Below are positions 20,546-28,865 of a DNA stretch of 64,000 nucleotides, piece after piece. Source of the stretch: Endozoicomonas gorgoniicola. GTDB lineage: Bacteria; Pseudomonadota; Gammaproteobacteria; Pseudomonadales; Endozoicomonadaceae. The notes under the pieces are model-generated. The model was not told the origin of the DNA. It worked only from the letters and a program-made list of their open reading frames with translations, and did no database searches. The position numbers and the translations under genes were made by a program. Each line of letters begins with the position of its first letter. Positions within the stretch are counted from its first letter, which is position 1. The DNA lies in contig NZ_JAPFCC010000001.1 in assembly GCF_025562715.2 (NCBI RefSeq), positions 3,304,501-3,368,500 of the forward strand, given 5' to 3'.

Positions 20546-21172
20546 CTCCCCAATCATCAGTATAAAATTTCTTGATACCAAATGGTTCAAGAAGTTCTTT
20601 TAGTTTTTTGAAAACCTCATCCTTTCGTTTCCCAAAAACGTAAGCCAAAACAGTATTGGTCGCATGATCAACTGCATGCCAAAGCCAACGCTGGTTACTT
20701 TTTTCAAACACATACGACCACTGTTCATCTATCTCTGCCTCTTGGCAGGCGCGGCCTACGTGAATCACAGCACCCGTTCCAAGATCCATTTTCTGAATAT
20801 TTGGATTAACTTGAACTAAGCCTTTCTCTTTTTTTAATGTGTTTATTACTGTTTTTTTATTGATTCCCAAAACCCTGCTTGTATCCCTGATGCCGCCACC
20901 ATTAATTGCCATATCGACGATTTTTTCTTTAACGCCTGGCTCATAAGCTTTATACCGGTACTCAAGCATAAAGGACTTGGTTTCACATTCAGCATTACAG
21001 CAAAAGTAGCGAGGAACATTATGAACACTGTAACCAAAGCTTTTAACGTCATTACCGCCACATTTCGGGCAGTGAACTGGTGTGGAGCACATTTTCATAT
21101 CGCACCATGACAAATACGGCATACGCCGTATTTTAGCAAACAACTACAAAATATCAGGTTTACCCCACTACC

Positions 21173-22777
21173 AAGCCGCTATAGTCATACCCCATGAATT
21201 ATTCTGAAGTCACCAATCCCGTTGACCCGCAACTGCAAATACAGCAGTTGCAGTCAGCGTTGGATGCAGCACTTCAGGAACTCTCTTCTGTCAAGCAACA
21301 GCTCAACTGGTTTAAACGGCAGGTGTTTGGTGAGAAATCCGAAAAACGACTGACCATTGATAACCCTGACCAGATAGACCTTGGTGAGATTTTCGCCAAG
21401 CCAGAGACAACGCCGCCCCCTGAAACAGAAACCATCACCTACGAACGACGCAAGAAACAGCGTTCCGATGACTGTGTCACCGATGAAGGGCTTCGCTTTG
21501 ACGAACGGGTGCCTGTTGAAGTCACTGAATTGCCAGCACCGGAACTGCAGGGTGAAGATGCGGATCAATACGAAGTCATTGACTATAAAACCACCAGAAC
21601 ACTGGTTCAGCGCCCCGGCAGCTACGTCATTCATGAACAGCGTCGCCCAGTAGTCAGGCATAAACCCAGCCAGACCCTGACGACAGTAGCCGCCCCTTCC
21701 GGCATTTTTGACCGCAGCATTGCCGATGTCAGTTTGCTGGCCGGCATCTTGATCGACAAGTTCGTCTTCCACCTGCCTTTATACCGCCAGCATCAGCGCA
21801 TGGCACTCAGCGGAGTCACACTGAGCCGGACGACACTGACCAACCTGGTGTATAGAAGCATTGAACTGCTCAAGCCAATACACAACGCTTTATTAAAGAG
21901 CGTTCTGGAAAGCCGCATACTGGCAATGGACGAAACACCGGGCAAGGCAGGCCGCAAGGAAAAAGGCAAAATGCAAAAAGCCTGGTTCTGGCCAGTGTAT
22001 GGCGAACAGAACGAAGTAGCCTTTACCCTGTCACTGACCCGCTCTACACGACACATTGAGCCATTACTGAAAGACTTCAAAGGCGTATTGCTCACCGATT
22101 GCTACGGTGTTTATGACAGTTACTGTAAAAAACACCCTGAAATCACACAGGCTCAGTGCAGGGTTCATACCCGCAGGTACTTTGACTGGGCGAAAAACGA
22201 TGAACCGGAAGCTGTCGCTCATGCACTGGCACTGATCGGCAAACTGTACCGCATAGAAAAACGTATCCGGGATAACGGCACTGCCGGAGACGAGAAAAAG
22301 CGCATTCGTCAGGAAGAGTCATTACCTCTGGTTAATGAATTTTTTGACTGGTGCCATAAGGAACGACAGAGACCGGAACTGACCAAGACGAACCCATTGA
22401 GCAAAGCACTGGCGTATGCCGAAAACCATCAAACGTCACTGAGAGTGTTTCTGGATGACCCGGATGTTCAGATGGACACCAACCATCTTGAGCGATTACT
22501 CCGTTGTATCCCGATGGGAAGAAAAAACTACCTGTTTAGCTGGACAGAAACGGGTGCAGAGCATATTGCTATCATCCAAAGCCTGCTGGTCAGCTGTCGC
22601 CTGCAAGATATTGATCCCTACAAGTACCTGGTTGACGTCCTCCAAAGAGTCAGCTTCCACCCTGTACGACAAATCAATGAGCTGATTCCCCGGAATTGGA
22701 AAGAGCGTTTTGGGAAAAATCCGTTAAAAGCGCCTCTGGACAATTAGGGGGAGTCTGATCCCTGTTTGAACGCTTAC
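21173..22777 (+). mobile_element. IS66-family element (tnpC only), left end lost
   Basis: The right end is GTAAGCGTTCAAACAGGG read inward from 22777, matching the GTAAGCG start of IS66 inverted repeats. No matching left end is visible upstream of tnpC; the IS1 element abuts at 21172, so the left end was probably deleted. tnpA and tnpB are absent, as in the ISBst12-like subgroup. Confidence 0.75.
21194..22747 (+). CDS. tnpC: IS66-family transposase TnpC
   Basis: 517 residues, full length. An N-terminal coiled coil (LQIQQLQSALDAALQEL) is followed by the WFKRQVFGEKSEK block, a zinc-binding-like middle region, and the DDE core: ILAMDETPGK, GVLLTDCYGVYDSY and VHTRRYFDWAK, with DTNHLERLLRCIPMGRKNYLF for the final acidic residue. 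This differs from the IS66 subgroup at both edges of the island. The gene appears intact but the element has lost one end. Confidence 0.93.
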   Translation: MNYSEVTNPVDPQLQIQQLQSALDAALQELSSVKQQLNWFKRQVFGEKSEKRLTIDNPDQIDLGEIFAKPETTPPPETETITYERRKKQRSDDCVTDEGLRFDERVPVEVTELPAPELQGEDADQYEVIDYKTTRTLVQRPGSYVIHEQRRPVVRHKPSQTLTTVAAPSGIFDRSIADVSLLAGILIDKFVFHLPLYRQHQRMALSGVTLSRTTLTNLVYRSIELLKPIHNALLKSVLESRILAMDETPGKAGRKEKGKMQKAWFWPVYGEQNEVAFTLSLTRSTRHIEPLLKDFKGVLLTDCYGVYDSYCKKHPEITQAQCRVHTRRYFDWAKNDEPEAVAHALALIGKLYRIEKRIRDNGTAGDEKKRIRQEESLPLVNEFFDWCHKERQRPELTKTNPLSKALAYAENHQTSLRVFLDDPDVQMDTNHLERLLRCIPMGRKNYLFSWTETGAEHIAIIQSLLVSCRLQDIDPYKYLVDVLQRVSFHPVRQINELIPRNWKERFGKNPLKAPLDN

Positions 22778-22912
22778 ATAGCGCAAGAGTTTACGAATAT
22801 TTATCAGCACCAGCGTAAGCTGTTTAAAGAAGTGGTTGGTGCCTTCATTAAGATTTTTGCAAAGGACAAAGATGACCTGTTACCAAAATTTGCAGGTGCC
22901 ATCAATGCGTAA
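22778..22912 (+). pseudogene. 3' fragment of an unidentified gene
   Basis: Directly after the IS66 end the + strand is open for 44 codons ending in TAA at 22912. The peptide is helical and charged, with FKEVVGAFIKIFAKDKDDL near its middle. It probably is the C-terminus of a gene into which IS66 inserted; the 5' part is not visible in this window. I cannot name the family. Confidence 0.4.
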
Positions 22913-22967
22913 GTCCTACTTGAATATTCAGGTTTTATGTCAAAGTAATTTTTTTGTTGGCGTAGCT

Positions 22968-25900
22968 CTAAGTGCGTAGTAGCGATAATGCCTGATCTTT
23001 TATTTTTTGAACAAATGCGTATCGCTCTTGTTCATAGTTGTTATTAGGTGTTGTGTTTGTCAGCCAGGATTCCAGCGCTTTAATAAAACCCTTTGCTTCG
23101 GGGTGTTGTTTTATTTTGCTTTTAAGTGGTTCCATACTCGATTTGAGTATCTGTTTATACCTTGCATTCAGTGGAGGCTCTTGCTCCAGAAGGAGCTCTT
23201 CAGCTTTATTCAAGCTCATCATTGTATGCATGAGTATTGCAAATACACTACTGCCATCATCGTAAAAGATCACGGACTGCGGCACGTACAGCTTCGTACT
23301 TAAGAACTCCGGGGTTAGCAGGTGTTCATTAAGATGATTGATTCGCTCAGCTAGCAGTACCGCTTCATCTTCTAAAGAACAGAAAGGAATTGAAGCTATT
23401 GGCTGAGACTGTCCCTGTAGCCCGGTTCCGGCATCTTCTGTCACTACCGGCAAGACCGGATAGGTCTCCGCTTTGACCACCAGTTCTGTCCTGATCCGGG
23501 CTGTTGTAAAAGTCATGGAGACTTTTCGTGGTAAATGCAGCTCTCTACTGCCCGGTGTACTCCAGAACAGGCACTGTGAAGGTATTTCAGGCTCATCGTC
23601 ATTCTGGCTGTTAAACTCATTGTGTATTTTCTCTGCCAGTTTCTCGATACCTTCATCTGTACCAATCAGGTTGATCTGGTCATCATTTCCTTGCGCGTAG
23701 TTGGAAAGACACCTCGTAGTGACTATCACCGGGCTGGGATAAAGGTTGTTAATCTCATTGATCAGGCTCAGAACTCTGGATGACGTACTGTGACGGCTTT
23801 CAGGTGCCATCATGCTCAGGGGGAGTGCGCCAGCCGCCTGAACTGTCGGCTGCGTTACCTGTGGTGCTGGTGACTTCCTGGCAGAAGCTGGCTGAGTGGC
23901 TTTTTGCTGTTCTCTTTTCCGGTGTTTATCACTTCGTTGAGTTTTGACCGGGTTGTCTTCAGGTGCAGGAGGTTTCTTTTTTCCAGGTTGCTGACATTGT
24001 TCATCAAACCAGTACAAAAGGGCTGTTTTGACTTTAGATGCAGAGAGATCCCGCAAGGAAGCCTTTACCTGCGCCCGGGATACCAGAGTTCCGTCAAGGA
24101 GCCATTGTTGAAAATAACACTCTGCCAGAAAAAAGAACCTTAACTGGATGGTCTGCTCCGATACGGGCATTTGCCTTATGTCTCTGGCGATAGTATCGGG
24201 TGTTAGTTCACTTCCGGCCGGGTAAGCCGGGAGCCCGTACAGCAAAGCGCGGGTTTTGACTAAAACAGAGTAGTAACCTTTGTCAAAAGTATAATTATTG
24301 TCGTCTATGAGGCGCACTGCTTCCTGGTATAGCTGAAGCCTTTTCTCTTCATTGCCGGAGGGGAGGGTCTGGATCCGTTTCAACAGGTAGTCAATCTGGT
24401 GTGCTTCTGTCGAAACCGGCAGCTCATAAAACCCTTTTAGCACCGAGTCATCAGAAATTCTTATGTCGGTGGCTTTGCCGGATACTGCCAGGCGCCCAAT
24501 GAATTTGGTTTTTTCCAAATGACAGCGATTTTTCTGGTAATAATCTATAACTGTTTCAGGTTTTACAGGTTGTCCGTTAAGAGGTATCCCCCTGAAGCAG
24601 AGTTCTTCAAGAAAACACCCTTGCTCCAGAGTGGCTCCTGCCTGTTTTAGCTTTTCAACCACAGCCTCCGGTTTTACCAGCATGCCGTTTATCGGGCGTT
24701 TTTGCAGACAGAGTTTTTGTAAGAGCAATCCGTGTTGCAGAAACGCATTTCTCTGTTCCAACTGCTGTATTATCTCTTCAGGGGATACCGCTTTACCGTT
24801 CAGGTTTATCTTTTTCAGGCAGAGCTGCTGAAGAAAGCAGCTAAGCCCCAGGCGCCCTTCCCCGGTATCCGGGAAGAGACTCGCCACTTTCTCGGGAGAG
24901 ACCTCTTTATGATTCAGTTTTATGCCCTTCAGTAAAAGTGCTTGCAGGAAACGAGCCTGTTCCAGTTCACAACCAGTCTCCTGTAATTTTTTCATGACGG
25001 TCTCTGGCTTAACAAACCTTCCGTTCATTTTGATGTTTTTAAGGCATAACTCCTGAAGAAAGCGTGCCACCCCAAGCCTGCCTTCGTTTGTTTCCGGGAA
25101 TGCGCTCACTACGTCTTTTGAGGCAATCGGCTTTTTATCTAACTTCGTGCCTTTGAGAAAAAGCTCCTGAAGGAAGCGGGCCAGGTCCATTCTTCCGGAC
25201 ATCGTTGCTGGAAAAAGATCCCTCACTGCTTCCGGGGTTGGGCACTGACCATTTAACATGATGCCATGCAAGCATAAGCGCCTCAGAAAGTAAGCCCTTG
25301 CCTGTCTGAACGTCTCTGTTTCCGCTTTACCAAAGGCTGCCTCTACGTGCTCTGCTGCAACGGGGTCATGATACAGACAGGTCCTTTCGAAGAATAAATA
25401 TTCCTTAAAATGTGCGAGTTCCAGCTGTTTGCTGTCGATATAGTCAGGAACAGCCTGATACGCTTCGTATACGGTTTCTGGTTGGATAAACTCACCATGC
25501 AGTTGAATGCCAGCTGCATACATTTTTCTGTAAAATCTGGCTAACTCTAACGAGTTGCCTGGTTGTTTAAGTTTTTCAACGATGGTTTCTGGTTTTACCT
25601 GATCATGATCCAGTAATCTTTCTTTCTGGCAGAGTTCACCCATAAACCAGTTCAGTTCTTTTTCTGCTTTTGCGTCTTCATAGGCGGTTATCACGGAATT
25701 GGGAGAGACCAATTCACCATTCAGTTTGATTTCCTCCAGGCATAAGTCCTTTAGGAATCGGGCTTTAATTTCCCGTGTACTGGTATGCTCTCCCAGCTCT
25801 TTGATGACCATTTCGGGCGTTACAAGTTGTCCGTTCAACGGCATTTTTGCGAGGCATAACTTAGCGTGAAATATGATTTGAGACTGAGGACTTTGCTGAT

Positions 25901-27431
25901 AGAACTGTTCCACCGAGTCGCCTGTCACAGGGCCGTTTTTCAATGGAATTCCATTCAGGCACAGCATTTCAAGAAAACGCCCCTGTGCTTCACTGTCCAG
26001 TGATTTTTTATACTCTGCTACTACCTGGTCTGCTGATATGGATTTTGACCACAGTGGAAACGCCCCCCAGAACAGTGACTCAAGAAAACGGGCCTTCATC
26101 ACAGCAGTGCCCTTCTGTTCTATCATCTCCATCACGCTTTCAGGGGTGACAGGATTGCCGTTAACGGGTATCCGGTTCAGGCACAGGAATGAATAAAAGT
26201 ATGCCAGCTCTTTTATTCCCTGGGCTCTTTCAAGTACCGATATGACGTATTCTGCCGTGACGGGTCTGCCATTCAGCAGACGGTTATGAAAAAACAGGCT
26301 TTGTAGAAAAACGCCTTTTGCCAAAGTGCATTTTCTTTGATTCGGAGACTTGTCGTACTCCTCCACAACCATCAGTGCGGTAACGGGGCCACCGTAAATC
26401 GTTCTACCCTCTTCGTACAGTTCCCTCAGTAAGGAGGCTCGCCTGTAGCTGGTTTTATCACTGAGTTGTCGTTCATATTTTTGCTCAGGGGTCTCAGCTT
26501 CTGGCTGAGTTTCAGAATGGTCACGTTGACGGTTGGCAGAGGGGGTGGTGAGTTTTTTGGGTCGACAAACAAAGGCTGAAAAGACTTTTGGTTCATGTTC
26601 AGATGTGCTTCTGGCCTGGTGGAATGATGGGGTGATATCTTCGTAGGGTCTGGCTTTTTCTAGGAACTGGTCTATCTCTCTATCGGCGTCCACACGTGTA
26701 TATTCGTCCAGCACCATCTGTGACGTTACAGGGCCTGACTCCAGAGGAATTTTATTCAGGAATAATCCCTCAAGGAATTTACCTTTTACGTAGGGCGACT
26801 TTATCGGTGCCAGCAGTGACATGACCTTTTCGGGTTTGACAGGCTCACCGTGCACTCTGATTCCCTGAAGGCAGAGGTTTCTGTAAAAGTACGCAATTTC
26901 CTCCGATGCTTTTGCCATTTTAAACACGGATAAAACATCCTCGGGGGGCACCGGATGACCGTTAAGCGTGTGATTGTTGAAAAATAGTTTCCTCAGGAAG
27001 ACGCCTTTTTGCAGGACGCATTTTGTCTGGTTAGGAGATTTGTCAAACTCCTCTATTACCTGTTCTGCCGTAACGGGTTTGTTGAACAAGGTTTTGTTTT
27101 GAAAATACAAGTCACCCAGAAAGCAGGCCATTCTTAAATGGGTAGTATCATTGCTCAACCGTTCGTGTTTTTGCTCAGGGGTTTCTACGCTACTGCTGGA
27201 AGCTTGTTGCCTGGTGCTTCGGGTAGCTATAGAAGCTTCCCGCCTCCCGGAGTGACTGCTAGCCGTTTGAGAGGCTGGCATTGATGTTGTTGTCCGCCCA
27301 CGGAAATGGCTTCTTCTTCCTCTGGAGCGATCACGCATGCCCTGGTAGTTCTGGTTTTCGCTACGATCATGAAGAGAGGGGGGCGAACCAGACAAACCAA
27401 AGTGACTGTTACGACTAGTAGTAGAATCCAT
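22968..27431 (-). CDS. Giant helical-repeat protein (about 22 repeats), possible effector
   Basis: 1487 residues; I do not recognise the family. Residues 1-90 are disordered, rich in Ser, Arg, Thr and Gln, with RGRRSHFRGR-like basic clusters. From about 95 to 970 there are about 22 units of 36-40 residues with the consensus aRFLxxLCLxxIxLNGxPVxPExVxxxx, that is two short helices joined by a conserved LNG-x-x-V turn: an alpha-solenoid by inference. The opening block (ETPEQKHERLSNDTT, then SPNQTKC) recurs about 230 residues later (ETPEQKYERQLSDKT, SPNQRKC), showing a segmental duplication. A proline/lysine-rich linker near 1130-1180 leads to a C-terminal alpha/beta domain of about 300 residues. 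There is no signal peptide and there are no membrane helices. Flanked on both sides by IS debris. PPR, TALE and Sel1 repeats are similar in size but their signatures do not match. Confidence 0.75.
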   Translation of the reverse strand: MDSTTSRNSHFGLSGSPPSLHDRSENQNYQGMRDRSRGRRSHFRGRTTTSMPASQTASSHSGRREASIATRSTRQQASSSSVETPEQKHERLSNDTTHLRMACFLGDLYFQNKTLFNKPVTAEQVIEEFDKSPNQTKCVLQKGVFLRKLFFNNHTLNGHPVPPEDVLSVFKMAKASEEIAYFYRNLCLQGIRVHGEPVKPEKVMSLLAPIKSPYVKGKFLEGLFLNKIPLESGPVTSQMVLDEYTRVDADREIDQFLEKARPYEDITPSFHQARSTSEHEPKVFSAFVCRPKKLTTPSANRQRDHSETQPEAETPEQKYERQLSDKTSYRRASLLRELYEEGRTIYGGPVTALMVVEEYDKSPNQRKCTLAKGVFLQSLFFHNRLLNGRPVTAEYVISVLERAQGIKELAYFYSFLCLNRIPVNGNPVTPESVMEMIEQKGTAVMKARFLESLFWGAFPLWSKSISADQVVAEYKKSLDSEAQGRFLEMLCLNGIPLKNGPVTGDSVEQFYQQSPQSQIIFHAKLCLAKMPLNGQLVTPEMVIKELGEHTSTREIKARFLKDLCLEEIKLNGELVSPNSVITAYEDAKAEKELNWFMGELCQKERLLDHDQVKPETIVEKLKQPGNSLELARFYRKMYAAGIQLHGEFIQPETVYEAYQAVPDYIDSKQLELAHFKEYLFFERTCLYHDPVAAEHVEAAFGKAETETFRQARAYFLRRLCLHGIMLNGQCPTPEAVRDLFPATMSGRMDLARFLQELFLKGTKLDKKPIASKDVVSAFPETNEGRLGVARFLQELCLKNIKMNGRFVKPETVMKKLQETGCELEQARFLQALLLKGIKLNHKEVSPEKVASLFPDTGEGRLGLSCFLQQLCLKKINLNGKAVSPEEIIQQLEQRNAFLQHGLLLQKLCLQKRPINGMLVKPEAVVEKLKQAGATLEQGCFLEELCFRGIPLNGQPVKPETVIDYYQKNRCHLEKTKFIGRLAVSGKATDIRISDDSVLKGFYELPVSTEAHQIDYLLKRIQTLPSGNEEKRLQLYQEAVRLIDDNNYTFDKGYYSVLVKTRALLYGLPAYPAGSELTPDTIARDIRQMPVSEQTIQLRFFFLAECYFQQWLLDGTLVSRAQVKASLRDLSASKVKTALLYWFDEQCQQPGKKKPPAPEDNPVKTQRSDKHRKREQQKATQPASARKSPAPQVTQPTVQAAGALPLSMMAPESRHSTSSRVLSLINEINNLYPSPVIVTTRCLSNYAQGNDDQINLIGTDEGIEKLAEKIHNEFNSQNDDEPEIPSQCLFWSTPGSRELHLPRKVSMTFTTARIRTELVVKAETYPVLPVVTEDAGTGLQGQSQPIASIPFCSLEDEAVLLAERINHLNEHLLTPEFLSTKLYVPQSVIFYDDGSSVFAILMHTMMSLNKAEELLLEQEPPLNARYKQILKSSMEPLKSKIKQHPEAKGFIKALESWLTNTTPNNNYEQERYAFVQKIKDQALSLLRT

Positions 27432-27712
27432 TCCTGAAACTTCCTTCTAATTGGTTATTAGGGTGGTGGTATGAATGCCAATCTTTCTTGCGTTATTTAG
27501 AACTGAGACAGGATAAAGAGCCAGAGGTTCCTTCCAGAGTGCTGAGGTCGGGCGGCGCCAGCCCGGTATGGAAGTCAGCAAAGCAGATAACACCCTATAC
27601 ATCGTTTTGAATGTAAGGGGAAACATAGTCTGAGACCACGGACAGCTCCAGTGAGACACGGGTATACCTGCATAGCTCAGGGTATAAGTGGTTGGAAGGG
27701 TCAGCAATCACG
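27432..27712. other. Non-coding stretch upstream of the repeat protein
   Basis: No convincing gene in either direction. It should hold the promoter of the repeat-protein gene. A possible ribosome-binding GGAAG lies just upstream of the start at 27431 on the minus strand. Nothing else recognised. Confidence 0.4.
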
Positions 27713-27849
27713 CCTGAAACTGCTCCGGAAGCTGGTTGCCGGGTCTGAAGGGATGCCTGAGCCCAGGTCATAAACGTCCCAGCCCATTGATGAAAGCTGG
27801 GTTAACAGGGGACGTTCGACATCCTTGTATTCACTCATGAAAAACAACC
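27713..27849 (-). pseudogene. Duplicated 5' fragment of hsdR
   Basis: About 137 bases repeat positions 15897-16033 with only a few differences near the inner edge. They include the start codon (27838 on the minus strand) and the first 40 or so codons of hsdR (MSEYKDVERPLLTQ onward). Beyond GAAAAACAAC upstream and CCTGAAACT downstream the two copies diverge. It cannot encode a functional protein. It marks an ancient duplication or rearrangement in which the 11.8 kb between the two copies was built up. Confidence 0.88.
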
Positions 27850-27872
27850 AGTAACAATTGAGGATAGGCAAC

Positions 27873-27960
27873 ATAAATAAGCAGCAGCTTGAAGCCTGTG
27901 CCCGTGAGGCAGCCAAATCCATTAAAATTGAAAATTAAAGTGACCTAAACGACTTCCGCC
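27873..27960 (+). pseudogene. IS256-family transposase, N-terminal remnant
   Basis: The translated peptide NKQQLEACAREAAKSIK followed, after a stop codon, by SDLNDFRQ matches the usual opening of IS256/Mutator transposases (KQLEALAREAAKSIKT, then DLNxFxQ). The start codon is lost (ATA) and a TAA falls inside, so it is dead. It ends abruptly where the IS3 remnant on the other strand begins. Confidence 0.6.
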
Positions 27961-28081
27961 AAGTTTACAGGGTTGCATCCGTGATTCCAGTCCCGCGAAC
28001 CAACTGAGCAACGGGCACATTACAGGGTGGCATCATTCTCTGAGTAATGAATACCTTCAGCTCTTCTGAATACCGAGCCAT
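27958..28081 (-). pseudogene. IS3-family OrfA remnant with a nonsense codon
   Basis: Starting at 28081 the minus strand reads MARYSEELK, then ITQRMMPP, then QLVRGTGITDATL, stop, TWR. This is the N-terminus and HTH of an IS3-type OrfA (MARYSEEFK...KMMPP...ETGISxATLYTWR), with TAA in place of the tyrosine codon. The remainder is missing. Confidence 0.65.
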
Positions 28082-28480
28082 TGATTAATCTCAGGCCATC
28101 CACTGGCTGAGGTAATCCATCTTATTGCTGCATATTCGAACAGTAAAAAGCCTTTTCAGATCATAGAGTAACCATCACTGAATTCCCTTCTACAACTCGA
28201 AACCAGATATAAGTACAATTGTTCCGTTTATAAAATCCGACTTCCGAGCTACCGAGGCCCATGCTCCGCCACGTCAATAACAGACCATGGTACACCTCCG
28301 GGCGGTAGCGTAAGTTATCAACAAGAAGATTATCACTCTATCCACCTTCCGCTAAGCCGTTGGCTTGGGGTCAAAAGCACTGTTGAAAACGGGCCATCTC
28401 AAACCGGTGGAAGAAGGTCATTTCAAAGCGTTGTTAACACAAGCCTCCATACCGATCAGAGCTGGTGGTAATTTGGCTAC
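28082..28480. other. Non-coding IS-debris region
   Basis: I see no gene in these 400 bases. Given the transposase fragments on both sides it is probably leftover IS flanks, but no terminal repeats could be assigned. Confidence 0.4.
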
Positions 28481-28600
28481 TTAAGGTATCAGTTGCTGGC
28501 GTTTTAGCGTTTTACGAATGACGATTTTGCCCTTCCGGTTAACACCATGCAGGCTGAACACATTTTTGGCCAGATCGATACCGAAGGTTAATGTATTCAT
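28481..28600 (-). pseudogene. IS110-family transposase, N-terminal remnant
   Basis: Forty codons from 28600 encode MNTLTFGIDLAKNVFSLHGV and a basic stretch, then stop. The GIDLAKNVF block with the first catalytic aspartate of the DEDD RuvC-like domain is typical of IS110 transposases. Only about a tenth of the gene remains. The bases upstream (about 28601-28700) would correspond to the end region that encodes the bridge RNA in IS110 elements, but I cannot confirm an RNA fold. Confidence 0.72.
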
Positions 28601-28865
28601 GAGCTTCTCCTAATGGAATATGTCGCTGGCTACACCAGTCTGGCATTATTTGCCAAAAGTGAGAGGAGCCCATTTCATTCGTTATGTGCTCTTCATATAG
28701 GCCAGTAGGACAGCAGGCCAGATTCTTTTAAAATGAATTTTTACCACTCCTGTCTCATTGAATATACTCATGAAAATTCTTTACATATCGGCTCAAATAT
28801 GAAAATTTTGCGCATAGTGTGTATGCGTGTGTATACTTTTTTATATGCAAGTTTAGGGAGGTCGA

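Larger units (their letters stand above)
17882..21098 (-). pseudogene. IS1-family transposase, split twice
   Basis: Coding parts 21098-20546, 19425-19219 and the last two bases at 17883-17882 join in frame to about 253 residues. The N-terminus has the InsA-like zinc finger (CPKCGG and CC...C) and helix-turn-helix; the core has the DDE segments EIDEQWSYV and FYTDDWG, and the C-terminus the IGKENTQKIERKNL and RLARKT blocks typical of IS1. It is a single-frame IS1 type without the classical InsA/InsB frameshift. IS1595 interrupts it after TDDWG, and ISL3 falls at its stop codon, so the last part would read into ISL3. Confidence 0.88.
17864..21172 (-). mobile_element. IS1-family element carrying nested ISL3 and IS1595 elements
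   Basis: Ends are GGTAGTGGGGCAAACCTG on the left and its inverted match (one mismatch in the first 18) at 21155-21172. No target duplication is visible (left flank ACAATAGAG, right flank AAGCCGCT), which suggests an adjacent deletion after insertion. That deletion may have removed the rest of the ATPase partner gene. Two other IS elements sit inside its transposase gene. Confidence 0.9.

Noticed and set aside
28601..28865. Bridge RNA of the IS110 remnant
   Set aside because: Only a fragment of the element is left and I could not identify the paired loops; kept as a remark in the IS110 entry only.
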